From assembly GCA_020631815.1 (NCBI GenBank), contig JACKGW010000005.1:165234-229233 (forward strand): a DNA stretch of 64,000 nucleotides, in the 5' to 3' direction. Below, in pieces: positions 25,308 through 34,348 of the stretch. A program made the translations under genes and the position numbers. The stretch is from Planctomycetota bacterium. GTDB taxonomy: Bacteria > Planctomycetota > PLA2 > JAEUHO01. Every line of letters begins with the position of its first letter. Position 1 is the first letter of the stretch. A model generated the notes under the pieces. It did no database searches. It was given only the letters and a program-made list of their open reading frames with translations, and was not told where the DNA came from.

Positions 25308-25865
25308 GTGGCCGCGCGCTCCCGGCGGAAGGGCCCCCCGTCGCCGCACCCGCTCTTGCAGCGCCTGTCCGTGGCGCTGATCCGCGTCTTTCCCGGCGCC
25401 GTTCTGTTCGACTCCGCGCTCTACAAGCTGACGTTCGAGCCTGAGAAGTCAATCGGCGAGAACCTCGAGAGATTCCGGACGGTCGACTTCCACAAGCTCG
25501 TGGGCGAGGCCATCGCGGACCCGCCGCGGATCTTCGGGGCGACGTGGCATGGCTTCGCATCGTTCCTGGAGAACGTCGCGCTGGGGACACCCTCCTGGGA
25601 GCGCTTCGTCTGCGGCAGCCTCCTGGCCAGCGAGCTGGTCTTGGGCGCGCTGCTGGTCCTGGGCCTCGGCACGCGCCTGGTGGCCGTGCTGGCAGCCCTG
25701 CTGATGACGGTGTTCGGGCTGGCGAAGGCCGCGTGGATCTTCACGCCCAACACGTCGAACTGGTTGCTCGTGGTGCTCCTGCTGGCCGCGGCGTTCCTGG
25801 CCGCGGGCCGCGTGTTCGGCCTGGACGCCAAGCTCGCCGGCCGCTGGCCGCGCTGGATCTCATGA
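25308..25865 (+). CDS. DoxX-like membrane protein
   Basis: A 185-residue protein with about four hydrophobic helices (residues 19-40, 103-123, 125-145, 150-172). The opening RLSVALIRVFPGAVLFDSALYKL and the later ASELVLGALLVLGLGTRL resemble DoxX/DoxD family proteins, which take part in thiol or respiratory redox systems in some bacteria. The GTG start is 12 bases after the lipoprotein stop with GAGG upstream, and its TGA overlaps the ATG of the ABC ATPase gene (ATGA). Function in this operon is not known. Confidence 0.7.
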   Translation: MAARSRRKGPPSPHPLLQRLSVALIRVFPGAVLFDSALYKLTFEPEKSIGENLERFRTVDFHKLVGEAIADPPRIFGATWHGFASFLENVALGTPSWERFVCGSLLASELVLGALLVLGLGTRLVAVLAALLMTVFGLAKAAWIFTPNTSNWLLVVLLLAAAFLAAGRVFGLDAKLAGRWPRWIS

Positions 25866-26656
25866 CCGCTCCGCTGCTCGAGCTCGAAGGTGTGCGCGTC
25901 GGCCCGGCTGATCACCCCCGGCTGCAGGTCGAGCGCGGCGTGGTGCGGGCGGGAGAGCGCATCGCGCTGCTCGGCGCCAACGGGGCCGGCAAGACAACCT
26001 GGCTGCGCGTCGCCGGCGGCTGGACGGCGCCCGATGCCGGCGAGGTACGGCTGGACGGCGCGCCGCTCCACCGGGTCGGCCGGCGCGCGGCGGCCCGCCG
26101 CGTCGCGGCCGTCCTCGCCGACGAGGAGGCTCCCTTCGCCACGCGCGTCCGCGACGTGGTGGCGCTGGGTCGCCATCCGTGGGGTGGCCGGCTGGGCTCG
26201 ACGCGCGCCGAGGACGACGCCCACGTCGAGCAGGCGCTCGCCCGCACCGGCCTCGCGGCGTTCGCCGAGCGCTCGATCACCACGCTCAGCTCCGGCGAGC
26301 GCCAGCGCGTGGCCTTGGCCCGCGCATTGGCCCAGGACGCCGCCGTGCTGCTGGTCGACGAGGCCACGGCGCACCTGGACCTGGCGCGACGCGAGGAGCT
26401 GGCGCGCATCCTCGCCGAGGAGAGCGACGAGCGTGGACGCGCCGTCGTCGCCGTGATGCACGACCTGGATCTGGCCGCCGCCTGGGCCCACCGCGCGGTG
26501 GTGCTGGCGGCGGGGCAGGTGGTGGCCGATGGTCCCGCCGCGGACGTCATCGTGGCGGAGCGTCTGCAGGCTTGGTTGGGTGTCCCGCTCCTCGAAGTCG
26601 TGGTCGGGCCGGACGAACCGCCGCGCCTTCTCGTCGCGCGCGGAGGGACCCCCTGA
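25862..26656 (+). CDS. ABC transporter ATP-binding protein (FecE/BtuD type)
   Basis: A 264-residue ABC ATPase. Walker A is GANGAGKT (38-45), the signature is LSSGERQRVALARAL, Walker B is VLLVDEATAHLDLA (Ala-Thr replacing the more usual Pro-Thr after DE), and the switch His follows in VAVMHDLD. The pattern of segments matches ATPases of iron-siderophore/haem/cobalamin importers. The ATG overlaps the stop of the DoxX-like gene, and its own TGA overlaps the ATG of the binding-protein gene, so all are translationally linked. Confidence 0.92.
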   Translation: MTAPLLELEGVRVGPADHPRLQVERGVVRAGERIALLGANGAGKTTWLRVAGGWTAPDAGEVRLDGAPLHRVGRRAAARRVAAVLADEEAPFATRVRDVVALGRHPWGGRLGSTRAEDDAHVEQALARTGLAAFAERSITTLSSGERQRVALARALAQDAAVLLVDEATAHLDLARREELARILAEESDERGRAVVAVMHDLDLAAAWAHRAVVLAAGQVVADGPAADVIVAERLQAWLGVPLLEVVVGPDEPPRLLVARGGTP

Positions 26657-27657
26657 TGCACCGCCTGCTGCCCATCGCGCTCGTGGTCATCGGCCTTGCC
26701 GTCGTCGTCGTGTCGCTGATGGGACCGGCGCCCGAGGGGCGCTGCCTCGCCACGCCGCGCACGCCCGGTGACTCGGTGGCCTTCGCCCAGGTCGAGCGCA
26801 AGACCGCGCTCGCGGCCACGGTGCACTACCGCGACGGGCTCGACCTCGACGTGCGCCTGGCCCCGCAGCGCATCGTCAGCACGCTGCCGGGCATCACCGA
26901 GATGCTCGCGCATCTCGGCGCGCTCGATCGCCTCGTCGGCCGCTCCCCGTGGTGCGACACGCCTTCGACCGTCACCGTGCTGCCGGCCGTATCGGTCCAG
27001 CCGCTCTCCGCGGAAGAGCTGCTGGCCCTGGAGCCGGATCTCGTCGTGCTCGACAGGCGACTCCACCGCCAGGACCTCGACGCGGTGATGCGCCACGTAC
27101 CGCACGTCCTGCTGCTGGAGACGAGCAGCTCGCTCGGCCAGCTCGGTGCCAGCTTCACGCTGCTCGCCGACGTGCTCGACGACGAGCGGGCCCGCGAGGC
27201 CGCCCGTGGCTGGAACGCGCACCGCGTCGAGCTGCAGCAGGCGGTGCAGATCCTGCACCGCTCGCCGCCGCCGCGCGTGCTGCTGGTGGGCCAATGGGAG
27301 CCCCTGTTCGCGCTGGGGCCGGGTTCCCTGCTCGACGACGTCCTGGCCACGCTCGGCGCCGTCAACGTCGCCTGCGACCTGTCGACGGATGCCTCGGGCG
27401 TCTTCAGCGACGAGCTGGCGTTGGCGCGCAAGCCCGACTGGATCTTGGGGCCTGGTGACCCCATGCCGCAGCGCTTGCACAGCCTGCTCTCGACGACGCC
27501 CGCCGTGCAGGAAGGTCGCGTGCTTCCGGTGGTTGGCGTCGATGCCTTCGCCCGCGGTGGCCCGCGCATCCTGGATGCCACGGCGCTGCTGGCGCGACGG
27601 ATGCTGGGCTACGGCGAACGCCCCGACGACGCGCCGGGCGAGGGCGAGCCGCGGTGA
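26656..27657 (+). CDS. Periplasmic substrate-binding protein (BtuF/FecB-like), membrane-anchored
   Basis: A 333-residue class III binding protein. An N-terminal hydrophobic helix (residues 3-25) acts as signal or anchor; there is no lipobox. The segment PQRIVSTLPGITEMLAHLGALDRLVG followed by SPWCDTP is the BtuF/FecB family start, and LLALEPDLVVLD plus GQWEPLFALGPGSLLDDVLATLGA are further conserved blocks. Ligands of this family are cobalamin, haem or ferric siderophores; the Cys-Asp-x-Pro after the first helix is as in BtuF-type proteins, which makes a corrinoid plausible but not proven. Confidence 0.88.
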   Translation: MHRLLPIALVVIGLAVVVVSLMGPAPEGRCLATPRTPGDSVAFAQVERKTALAATVHYRDGLDLDVRLAPQRIVSTLPGITEMLAHLGALDRLVGRSPWCDTPSTVTVLPAVSVQPLSAEELLALEPDLVVLDRRLHRQDLDAVMRHVPHVLLLETSSSLGQLGASFTLLADVLDDERAREAARGWNAHRVELQQAVQILHRSPPPRVLLVGQWEPLFALGPGSLLDDVLATLGAVNVACDLSTDASGVFSDELALARKPDWILGPGDPMPQRLHSLLSTTPAVQEGRVLPVVGVDAFARGGPRILDATALLARRMLGYGERPDDAPGEGEPR

Positions 27658-28622
27658 AGGTGCGCTTCGTCCTGCTTGGGCTCTTCGTCCTGCTCGCCGC
27701 GGCGGTCGGCGTGGGCGTCGGCGCGGTCCACGTCGCACCGGGCGAGGTCTTCGCCTCGCTGACGGGAGGCAGCGCGGACCCGATCGTGCAGACGGTGCGG
27801 CTGCCGCGCGTCGCCGCCGGCCTGTTCGTGGGGGCCTCCTTGGCCGTGGCCGGCGCGCTGTTCCAAGCACTCTTGCGCAACGCGCTCGCGGAGCCCTACC
27901 TGCTCGGCGTCGGGCCCGGTGCCTTGTTGGGTGTCACGGTGGCGGCCGTGATCGCCGGGGCGTCGGCGCTGCCTCCCGCGGGCCTGCGCGGAGGAGCAGC
28001 CTTCGTGGGGGCGCTCGCCGTGGGCGCCGTGATCTTCGCCGTCGCCCGGCGCACCGTGCGTTCGCCCACGGCCAGCGTGCTGCTCGCCGGGATCGCCGTG
28101 GGCGCGTTCGTCCACGCGGTGGCGACGTTGCTGTTGCATGCGGCCGTCAGCGACTGGCACGTCGTGGTGCGCTGGATGCTGGGCGATCTGGGCTTGGCCA
28201 CGTGGCGGGACATTGCGTTCGTGGCCGCGGTCTTCGTCGTCGGCGGCGGTCTCGCGTGGGCCCGCGCCGGCGCCCTCGACGTGCTGACGCTGGGGGACGA
28301 GGCCGCGTGGTTCGGCGGCGTGGCGGTGCCGCGCGCGCTGGCCGTGCTCGGGGGGACCGCCTGCCTGCTCGCGGCCTCCACGGTCGCGGTGGCCGGTCTC
28401 GTGGGCTTCGTCGGGCTGGTCGTGCCTCATCTGGCGCGCGGCGTCGTGGGCACGGGGCACCGCCGCGTGCTGCCGGCTTCGGCCCTCCTCGGCGCCGGGC
28501 TGCTCGTCTTGGCCGATGCACTCGCCCGGACGGCCGTCGCGCCCGCCGTCCTGCCGCTGGGCGTCGTGACGGCGCTCCTGGGCGCCCCGTTCCTGGCGTG
28601 GTTCGTCCTCGCCCGGTCGTGA
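27654..28622 (+). CDS. FecCD/BtuC family ABC permease
   Basis: A 322-residue permease with about ten helices. The family landmarks are TVRLPRVAAGLFVGASLAVAGALFQALLRNALAEPYLLGV and, near the C-terminus, GLVGFVGLVVPHLARGVVG followed by LPASALLGAGLLVLADALART. The GTG start overlaps the stop of the binding-protein gene (GTGA). Together with the preceding genes it forms a complete importer for an iron complex or corrinoid; the order ATPase, binding protein, permease is unusual. No TonB receptor gene is in the operon, and no cobalamin riboswitch is seen upstream. Confidence 0.93.
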   Translation: MKVRFVLLGLFVLLAAAVGVGVGAVHVAPGEVFASLTGGSADPIVQTVRLPRVAAGLFVGASLAVAGALFQALLRNALAEPYLLGVGPGALLGVTVAAVIAGASALPPAGLRGGAAFVGALAVGAVIFAVARRTVRSPTASVLLAGIAVGAFVHAVATLLLHAAVSDWHVVVRWMLGDLGLATWRDIAFVAAVFVVGGGLAWARAGALDVLTLGDEAAWFGGVAVPRALAVLGGTACLLAASTVAVAGLVGFVGLVVPHLARGVVGTGHRRVLPASALLGAGLLVLADALARTAVAPAVLPLGVVTALLGAPFLAWFVLARS

Positions 28623-28710
28623 GCGGGGGAGGCGTCCGCGCGGAGACGTCCGCGCCCGTGCGACACGGGTACAAGACACGACCCGGGGGACTGCCCCCTC
28701 GCTCGCGGAG

Positions 28711-31437
28711 ATGTCCATGATCCGTTCTCGTGGCGCCCTTTCCCTGCCCGTCTTGCTGCTGACCCTCGCCGCCGTCGGTGCGCTCGTCTGGCTCGCCATG
28801 GGCAGCGGCCTGCTCGAAGGCCTGCTCGGCACCGGCGGGAGCAGCCAGGACACGGCCGCGGAGGACGCCCTCCTCGGGCGGTCTGGCAGCGAGGAGGGCG
28901 CGGACACCGCAAGCTCCGGCGCCAAGCTCTCGGGTGCGACCAGCGGCCAAGAGCCCGGCGGCATCCAGGTGCGCCTGCTGTGGTTGGCCGACGGCAAGCC
29001 CGTCACCGACCAGCCCGTGCACCTGCTCGGCGTGCGCGGCGTGCATGTGGAGGACCGCTCCACGGATGCCCAAGGCAGCGTGCGCTTCGAGAAGGTCGCC
29101 CCCGGCAGTCGCTACACGCTGCACGTGAAGGGCACCGGCTTCGCCGAGGTGCTGCTTCGCAACATCGAGGTGCTGCCCGGCCGCGTCACCGAGCTCGCCG
29201 ACCTCAACCTGGGCGACAAGGTCGTCCTCTCCGGGCGCGTCGTGGATGCGTCGGGCCGACCGGTGCCGGGAAGCTCGGTGAGCGTGCACGCCATGCGCAC
29301 CGACTTGTTCCAGCGCGGCATGATCTTCGCCATGGTCGACATGGCCGCGGGCGAAGACACGCCGCTGGCCGACACGCTCACCGACGAGAACGGCATGTTC
29401 ACGTTCGGGACGCTCGACAGCGGGCGCTACCGCTTGGCCGCCCGCTCCTCCGGCTACGCAACCGACTACGAGGAGAACATCCTCGTCCGCACCGATCGCG
29501 ATGCCACCGTGCTCACGTTGGTGCTCGGCCGCGGGGCCGACGTCAAGGGCGTCGTGAAGGACGACGAGGGCAAGCCGGTGCCCGGCGCGCTCGTGCGCGC
29601 CGTCCGCGACGAAGGCCGCCGCTTCAGCCCGGGTGGCTTCGTGCAGCGCGAGGACGCCGTCACGGACGAAGCGGGGCGCTACGTCATCGACACGCTCGTC
29701 CCGGGGACGGGCTACCGCTTCGGTGTCATTGCCGACGGCTACCCGACCCAGTGGCAAGTGCAGGCCGTCGACGTCGAGGCGGGCATGACGAAGGACTTCG
29801 TCCTTCCTCGCGGCGCCCGCATCGAGGGCGTGGTGCGCGAGAAGGGCACGGGCAAGCCCGTGGCGGATGCCGAGATCGTCGTCATGGCCGGCCAGATGGG
29901 CGGCATGGGTGGCGGTCGCCGCGGCGGCGGCGCGTCGAGCAACGCCACGATGGGCACGCAGACCACTCGCACCGACGCGGACGGCAAGTACGCCTTGGAC
30001 CCCGTCCAAGCCGGTCCCGTCATGACGCTCAGCGTGAAGGCCGCGGGCTACACGGCGGCCTCGTCCAGCATGTTCACGGGCAACGCCCTGCCGGATCTCG
30101 TCGCGGGCGAGACCCTCGAGCACGACGTCGAGCTCGAGCGCGGCGGCCGCGTGATCGGGCGCGTCACGGAGGCCGAGGGCGGTGAGCCGATCGTCGGTGC
30201 CGCCGTCGAGGCCACGGGCAACTTCGCCATGATGTGGACGGGTGCGCCCGCCGCCGTCACCGACACCGACGGTCGCTACGAGATCGTCGGCCTGATGCCG
30301 GGTACGTACGGCGTGTCCGTTCGCGCGTCGGGTTTCGCTGACGTCCAGACCGAGCCCACGGTCACCATCTCGGACCAAGGGGGCGAAGGTCAGATCGACG
30401 TGGCGCTCTCGGGGGCAGGCCGCCTGGTCGGCCTCGTGGTGGACGGCGCCGACGAGCCAGTCGCCGGCGCCAAGGTCTTCGCGCGCGGTCAGGTGCCGGA
30501 GGGCGAAGAGCCCGCCCGACGCGGCCCCGGTGGGCGCGCGATGCAGCGGTTGCGCGAGGAGCTCGACCCGCACCTCACCGTGACCGACGAGGAAGGGCGC
30601 TTCGTGCTCGATGGCCTCGCGCCTCGCCTGGCATGGAAGGCCGCGGTGCTGGCCGAGGGCTTCGTCGAGACCGAGAGCGAGCGCGTGCGCTTGGCCGAGG
30701 GCGACACGCGCGAGGTGCGCATCGTGCTCCAGCCGGGCGGCGTGCTCGAAGGGCGTGTCGTGGGCGAGGATGGCCGCTGGGTTGCCGGCGCCCGGATCCG
30801 CCACGGGCTGCTCGACGACGACATGGCGCGCCGCGCGCAGATCAACGCATGGGAGGTCCAGGCCCAGCTCGATCCCGAGGTCATCGTCAGTGCCGACGAC
30901 GGCACGTTCCGCCTGACCGAGCTCAAGACGGGTCAGCAGATCGTGCAGGTCGAGGCCGAGGGATTCGTCACGCTGATCAAGCGCGACGTGCGGATGGAGG
31001 CCGGACAGATCCGCACGGGCTACCTGGTCACGGTGCGCCACGGCGAGACGATCCGCGGCCGTGTGCTCGGCGACGACGGTACGGCTGTCGAGGGCGCGAT
31101 GGTCGGCATGAACCCGGGTGGGCGTCCGGCCATGGGGCGCTCGAGCGAGGGTGGCGAGGCTGCGACCGAGCCCGTGACCGACGACGTGGCTCCGCCGCTG
31201 TTCGCGCGCAGCGAGGCCGACGGCAGCTTCGAGATCACGAACGTGCCGCCGGGCAGCTACTCGATCTACGTATGGTTCGCCAACGGCTGGCGCGGCCTGG
31301 GCACGGGCTCGGCCGCGGCCGTCCGCGACGACCAGCCGGTCCCGGGCACGAACGACGTGGAGTTCCGCCTCGAGAAGTCCACCGCCGAGGACTCGCCCTT
31401 CGGCCGACCCGGCCGCGGCGGTCGCGGCGGTCGCTGA
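28711..31437 (+). CDS. Large membrane-anchored carboxypeptidase-regulatory-like repeat protein
   Basis: A 908-residue protein with a single N-terminal membrane helix (residues 9-30), a low-complexity linker (to about 75), and then eight to ten carboxypeptidase-regulatory-like (CarboxypepD_reg) beta-sandwich domains. Each domain has the pattern GxVxDxxGxPVxGAxVxV ... T(D/N)xxGxFxxxxLxxGxYxLxVxAxGY. One domain contains a Met/Gly-rich insert (MAGQMGGMGGGRRGGG). The C-terminus is Gly/Arg-rich. Such domains are adhesion or structural modules exposed at the cell surface or in the periplasm. The gene converges on a second protein of the same architecture at 34298-31716 with only repeats between them, and a GC hairpin (GGGGGACTGCCCCC) lies 15 bases before its start. 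Confidence 0.85.
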   Translation: MSMIRSRGALSLPVLLLTLAAVGALVWLAMGSGLLEGLLGTGGSSQDTAAEDALLGRSGSEEGADTASSGAKLSGATSGQEPGGIQVRLLWLADGKPVTDQPVHLLGVRGVHVEDRSTDAQGSVRFEKVAPGSRYTLHVKGTGFAEVLLRNIEVLPGRVTELADLNLGDKVVLSGRVVDASGRPVPGSSVSVHAMRTDLFQRGMIFAMVDMAAGEDTPLADTLTDENGMFTFGTLDSGRYRLAARSSGYATDYEENILVRTDRDATVLTLVLGRGADVKGVVKDDEGKPVPGALVRAVRDEGRRFSPGGFVQREDAVTDEAGRYVIDTLVPGTGYRFGVIADGYPTQWQVQAVDVEAGMTKDFVLPRGARIEGVVREKGTGKPVADAEIVVMAGQMGGMGGGRRGGGASSNATMGTQTTRTDADGKYALDPVQAGPVMTLSVKAAGYTAASSSMFTGNALPDLVAGETLEHDVELERGGRVIGRVTEAEGGEPIVGAAVEATGNFAMMWTGAPAAVTDTDGRYEIVGLMPGTYGVSVRASGFADVQTEPTVTISDQGGEGQIDVALSGAGRLVGLVVDGADEPVAGAKVFARGQVPEGEEPARRGPGGRAMQRLREELDPHLTVTDEEGRFVLDGLAPRLAWKAAVLAEGFVETESERVRLAEGDTREVRIVLQPGGVLEGRVVGEDGRWVAGARIRHGLLDDDMARRAQINAWEVQAQLDPEVIVSADDGTFRLTELKTGQQIVQVEAEGFVTLIKRDVRMEAGQIRTGYLVTVRHGETIRGRVLGDDGTAVEGAMVGMNPGGRPAMGRSSEGGEAATEPVTDDVAPPLFARSEADGSFEITNVPPGSYSIYVWFANGWRGLGTGSAAAVRDDQPVPGTNDVEFRLEKSTAEDSPFGRPGRGGRGGR

Positions 31438-31447
31438 CGCGCGCGGA

Positions 31448-31501
31448 GGTGTCTGAACCCGTGTCTGGGAGCGCAGCGACACTGACACGGGGTCTGACAC
31501 C
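31448..31501 (+). repeat. REP-like repeat, type 2, copy G
   Basis: A 54-base copy of the 7962-8015 element, GGTGTCTGAACCCGTGTCTG ... ACACGGGGTCTGACACC. It begins 11 bases after the stop of the preceding gene. Confidence 0.8.
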
Positions 31502-31519
31502 GTAGTGCGTCTCCCGCTT

Positions 31520-31579
31520 GGGTTCAGACCCCGTGCCCGCGGCGCTGCTGCGCAGCACCGCATCACGGGATCAGACCCC
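31520..31579 (-). repeat. REP-like repeat, type 3, copy I
   Basis: Identical over its 60 bases, and about a dozen flanking ones, to 31646-31705, and close to 8034-8094. With copy G it forms the same inverted pair and spacing as 7962-8094. Confidence 0.85.
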
Positions 31580-31589
31580 GCGCTCGGCA

Positions 31590-31624
31590 AGCCCGAGCGC
31601 CGACTCCGCGCGGGAGCGCGGAAC
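31590..31624. repeat. 35-base satellite block of the REP-like family, copy 1
   Basis: AGCCCGAGCGCCGACTCCGC and 15 more bases, matching 53426-53460 at 33 of 35 positions. It contains its own CCGCGC/GCGCGG hairpin and is always near a REP-like element. Confidence 0.7.
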
Positions 31625-31645
31625 AAGCATGTGAGGCGCCCGCTT

Positions 31646-31705
31646 GGGTTCAGACCCCGTGCCCGCGGCGCTGCTGCGCAGCACCGCATCACGGGATCAG
31701 ACCCC
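31646..31705 (-). repeat. REP-like repeat, type 3, copy J
   Basis: Exact copy of 31520-31579; with flanks the identity extends over about 72 bases. It ends 10 bases before the stop of the convergent gene (31716). Confidence 0.85.
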
Positions 31706-31715
31706 GCGCTTCCTC

Positions 31716-34298
31716 CTACCCGCCCCCTGCGTCCGGCGGCGGCCAGGGCAGCAGCTCGAAGACGACGTTGCGGGTTCCGGCCGTGACGCCGGCCTTGCGC
31801 ACGCGCGCGTCGCGGTGGTCCTGCGCTTCGGCGACGAAGCCCGCCGCGTACCACACCACGACCTCGTAGGTGCCCGGCGCCAGGGGCTCCAGGCGGAAGC
31901 GTCCCGCCGCGTCCGTCTCGCCGCTGACCAGCGCTCGCACACGCCCGTCGGCCACACGAGGCTCCCCGTCGGCACGCGGCTCGCGTGCGTAGACGAAGGC
32001 GCCCACGGCGACGCTGCCGCTCTCGCCACGCACCACGCCTTCGATGGCCATGGCCGGCGGCAGCACCGCTACGACCGGTGCCGGGTCGCCGTCCTGGGGC
32101 ACCGCGATGTCGTGGCGGTACCACGTCCCGTAGCCCTCGCGCTCGATCTTGACCACATGGCGTCCGGGCTCGAGCCCCTCGATGGCGAAGGTGCCCGCCG
32201 CATCCGTGCTGATCGAGCGCGTGCCCAGCAGCGCGTCGGCACGGAACGCATCCCGTAGCTCGCCCTCGTCCTCCGGCCGCACGACACCCCAGCGCACGCG
32301 CGCGCCCTCGATCTGCCGACCGTCGGGGTCTTCCACGCGACCCACGAGCCGGGCGCCTTGGTCCAGGGTGACGTCGACAGTGCGCACTTGCCCCGGCAGC
32401 AAGCGGAGCGGGCCTTGTCGGGCCGCCGCGTGGTTGGCGTGCTGGACGACGAGCGTGATCGCCACGTCCGAGGGCAGCCCACCAAGTCGGTAGCTGCCGT
32501 CGGGGTGCGTGACGGCTTGCCGTCCGGCGACGCGTTCGCGGGCGCGTCGATCACCATCGACCTCGACGCGCACGACGGCGCCGCTCACGGGCGCCTTCTC
32601 GTCGGTCCGCACCTGGCCCGTCAGCACGGCGCCGTCGTCCAGCTGTACGTCGCGGACGATGGGGCCCGGCGGGTCAGGCATCACGACCTTGACGTCGGCG
32701 TCCTCGACCAACGGTGCGAAGCCGGTGGCGTCCACGCGCAGCACGTGCTCCCCGGCCCGGATCCCCGCGAGGCGCCACGCTCCTTGGAGGTCGGTCGTGG
32801 TGGTGCGTTCTCCGCGCCAGCGCGCGCGGCGCTCCGTGAGACCGACCGTGGCGTAGGGCACGGCGCGTCCTGCGAGATCGGTGACCGTGCCCGTCACCTC
32901 GCCGCCCGCGACCAGCTCGCGATCGATCTCGAGCAGGCCGCCGGCCTCCACGACGAGACCGCCGAGGCCCTTGAGATCGGCCTCGTCCGTCTGGACGAAG
33001 CCGGGGGCGCGCGCCAGGAACAGGAGCACCGGACCGGGGTGCGCGTGGGGAAACACGTACTTCCCGTCACCGTCCGCGGTCGCGCTCAGCGGAGACACGC
33101 CCGCGAGCGAGCCGCTGGCCAGCGTGACCTCGGCGTAGGGCACGGGCTTGCCCGTCTCGGCTTCGCGGATGACGCCTTGGACGCGACCGCTGGCTTCCAG
33201 GACGAGGTCACGCTGCAGGAAACCCGTGGTGGCCACCACGAACGTCCCGGCGGGCGCGTGATCCGGATGCGCGGCCTCGAGGAAGTAGCGCATGCCGGGA
33301 ACCAGCACGTCGAGCTCGTACACGCCATCGGGCCCGGACGTGGTCTCCACGCGGTCGACGCGCACTTCGCCCCCGGAGGGCAGGGCCACGGCGATGACAC
33401 GCGCACCGACCAGCCCCTGTCCGCCCGTCTCGCGTACGCGGCCACGGAACCCGGCGCCCTCGTCGAGCACCATGCGGACGGCGCTGCCGTGTTCGTCGAG
33501 GGACACCACGACGCCGCCGCGGAAGCCGGTGGCGTGACCGCGCGCGGATGCCCGCAGCGTGTAGGTGCCCGGCGGCAGGTCGTCGAGGACGAACTCGCCG
33601 AAGCGATCCACCTCGACGTCGGCGAGGGGCACCCCGCCCTCCTGGAGCTCCAGCAAGCCGCGACGCAGGTCGAAGGCGTCGCCCGTGCCCGGACGCGCGG
33701 CGAACGCCTGCACGCGCGCCCCTTCGAGCGGACGGCCGCGGGCATCGACGACTTCGCCCCGCAGGGACGTCGGCGCACCCAGGAGCAGCTCACCGAGGTC
33801 CGTCGTCTCGCCCACGCGGACGTGCACACCACGCCGTTGCACGTCGCGGTAGGGGGCGTGACGCAGCACGAGGACGCCGCCGGTGAACGCAGGCAGCCGC
33901 TCGAACACGAAGGCCCCGTCGGCGTCCGTGCGCGCCATGGCCCGCCCCTCGGGGGACGCCTCCTCGGGCGCGGTCGCGGGATCGAACGTCGCGTCGGCGC
34001 GCCAGTACACGCGCACGACCACGTCGGTCAGCGGGCGGATGCCGACTTCGGGGACGTGGTGCAATACCTTGCCGCGCAGCACGCCCTCACCGCGGGGACG
34101 TGCTTCCAGACCCGGGAGGTGGCGCTCGCGGGCTTCGCGGTCCAGGCGCTCGAAGAGCCGTGCTTCGACGGCTTCGAGGTCTTCGCCGTTCGTGGCGTTC
34201 ACGTCACGCGCAGGCGCTCCGGCTCCGCTTGCCAGCCACCAGCCGGCAGCGATCGCGAGCACCGTGAGGAGACCCAGCAGGAGGCGATCGCGACGCAT
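31716..34298 (-). CDS. Second large carboxypeptidase-regulatory-like repeat protein
   Basis: An 860-residue protein with an N-terminal membrane helix (residues 5-24), a helical linker with many Arg/Glu (to about 75), and about eight CarboxypepD_reg beta-sandwich domains. Typical units are LRGEVVDARGRPLEGARVQAF, VTGTVTDLAGRAVPYATVGL and VGRVEDPDGRQIEGARVRW, each ending in a L-x-P-G-x-Y/H strand pair. The architecture is the same as that of the convergent 28711-31437 protein, but the linear sequences are clearly different, so the duplication is old or the domains have shuffled. The two probably act in the same envelope structure. The C-terminus ends in Pro/Gly. Confidence 0.85.
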   Translation of the reverse strand: MRRDRLLLGLLTVLAIAAGWWLASGAGAPARDVNATNGEDLEAVEARLFERLDREARERHLPGLEARPRGEGVLRGKVLHHVPEVGIRPLTDVVVRVYWRADATFDPATAPEEASPEGRAMARTDADGAFVFERLPAFTGGVLVLRHAPYRDVQRRGVHVRVGETTDLGELLLGAPTSLRGEVVDARGRPLEGARVQAFAARPGTGDAFDLRRGLLELQEGGVPLADVEVDRFGEFVLDDLPPGTYTLRASARGHATGFRGGVVVSLDEHGSAVRMVLDEGAGFRGRVRETGGQGLVGARVIAVALPSGGEVRVDRVETTSGPDGVYELDVLVPGMRYFLEAAHPDHAPAGTFVVATTGFLQRDLVLEASGRVQGVIREAETGKPVPYAEVTLASGSLAGVSPLSATADGDGKYVFPHAHPGPVLLFLARAPGFVQTDEADLKGLGGLVVEAGGLLEIDRELVAGGEVTGTVTDLAGRAVPYATVGLTERRARWRGERTTTTDLQGAWRLAGIRAGEHVLRVDATGFAPLVEDADVKVVMPDPPGPIVRDVQLDDGAVLTGQVRTDEKAPVSGAVVRVEVDGDRRARERVAGRQAVTHPDGSYRLGGLPSDVAITLVVQHANHAAARQGPLRLLPGQVRTVDVTLDQGARLVGRVEDPDGRQIEGARVRWGVVRPEDEGELRDAFRADALLGTRSISTDAAGTFAIEGLEPGRHVVKIEREGYGTWYRHDIAVPQDGDPAPVVAVLPPAMAIEGVVRGESGSVAVGAFVYAREPRADGEPRVADGRVRALVSGETDAAGRFRLEPLAPGTYEVVVWYAAGFVAEAQDHRDARVRKAGVTAGTRNVVFELLPWPPPDAGGG

Positions 34299-34348
34299 GG
34301 AGGAAGCCTACCCGGCCATGACGTCGACCGGCGGGCCGTGGGGCGCGA

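Noticed and set aside
28147..32124. A 1325-codon minus-strand open frame
   Set aside because: Antisense to the importer permease and the first carboxypeptidase-regulatory-like gene; its composition is Arg/Ala/His-rich without any recognisable motif.
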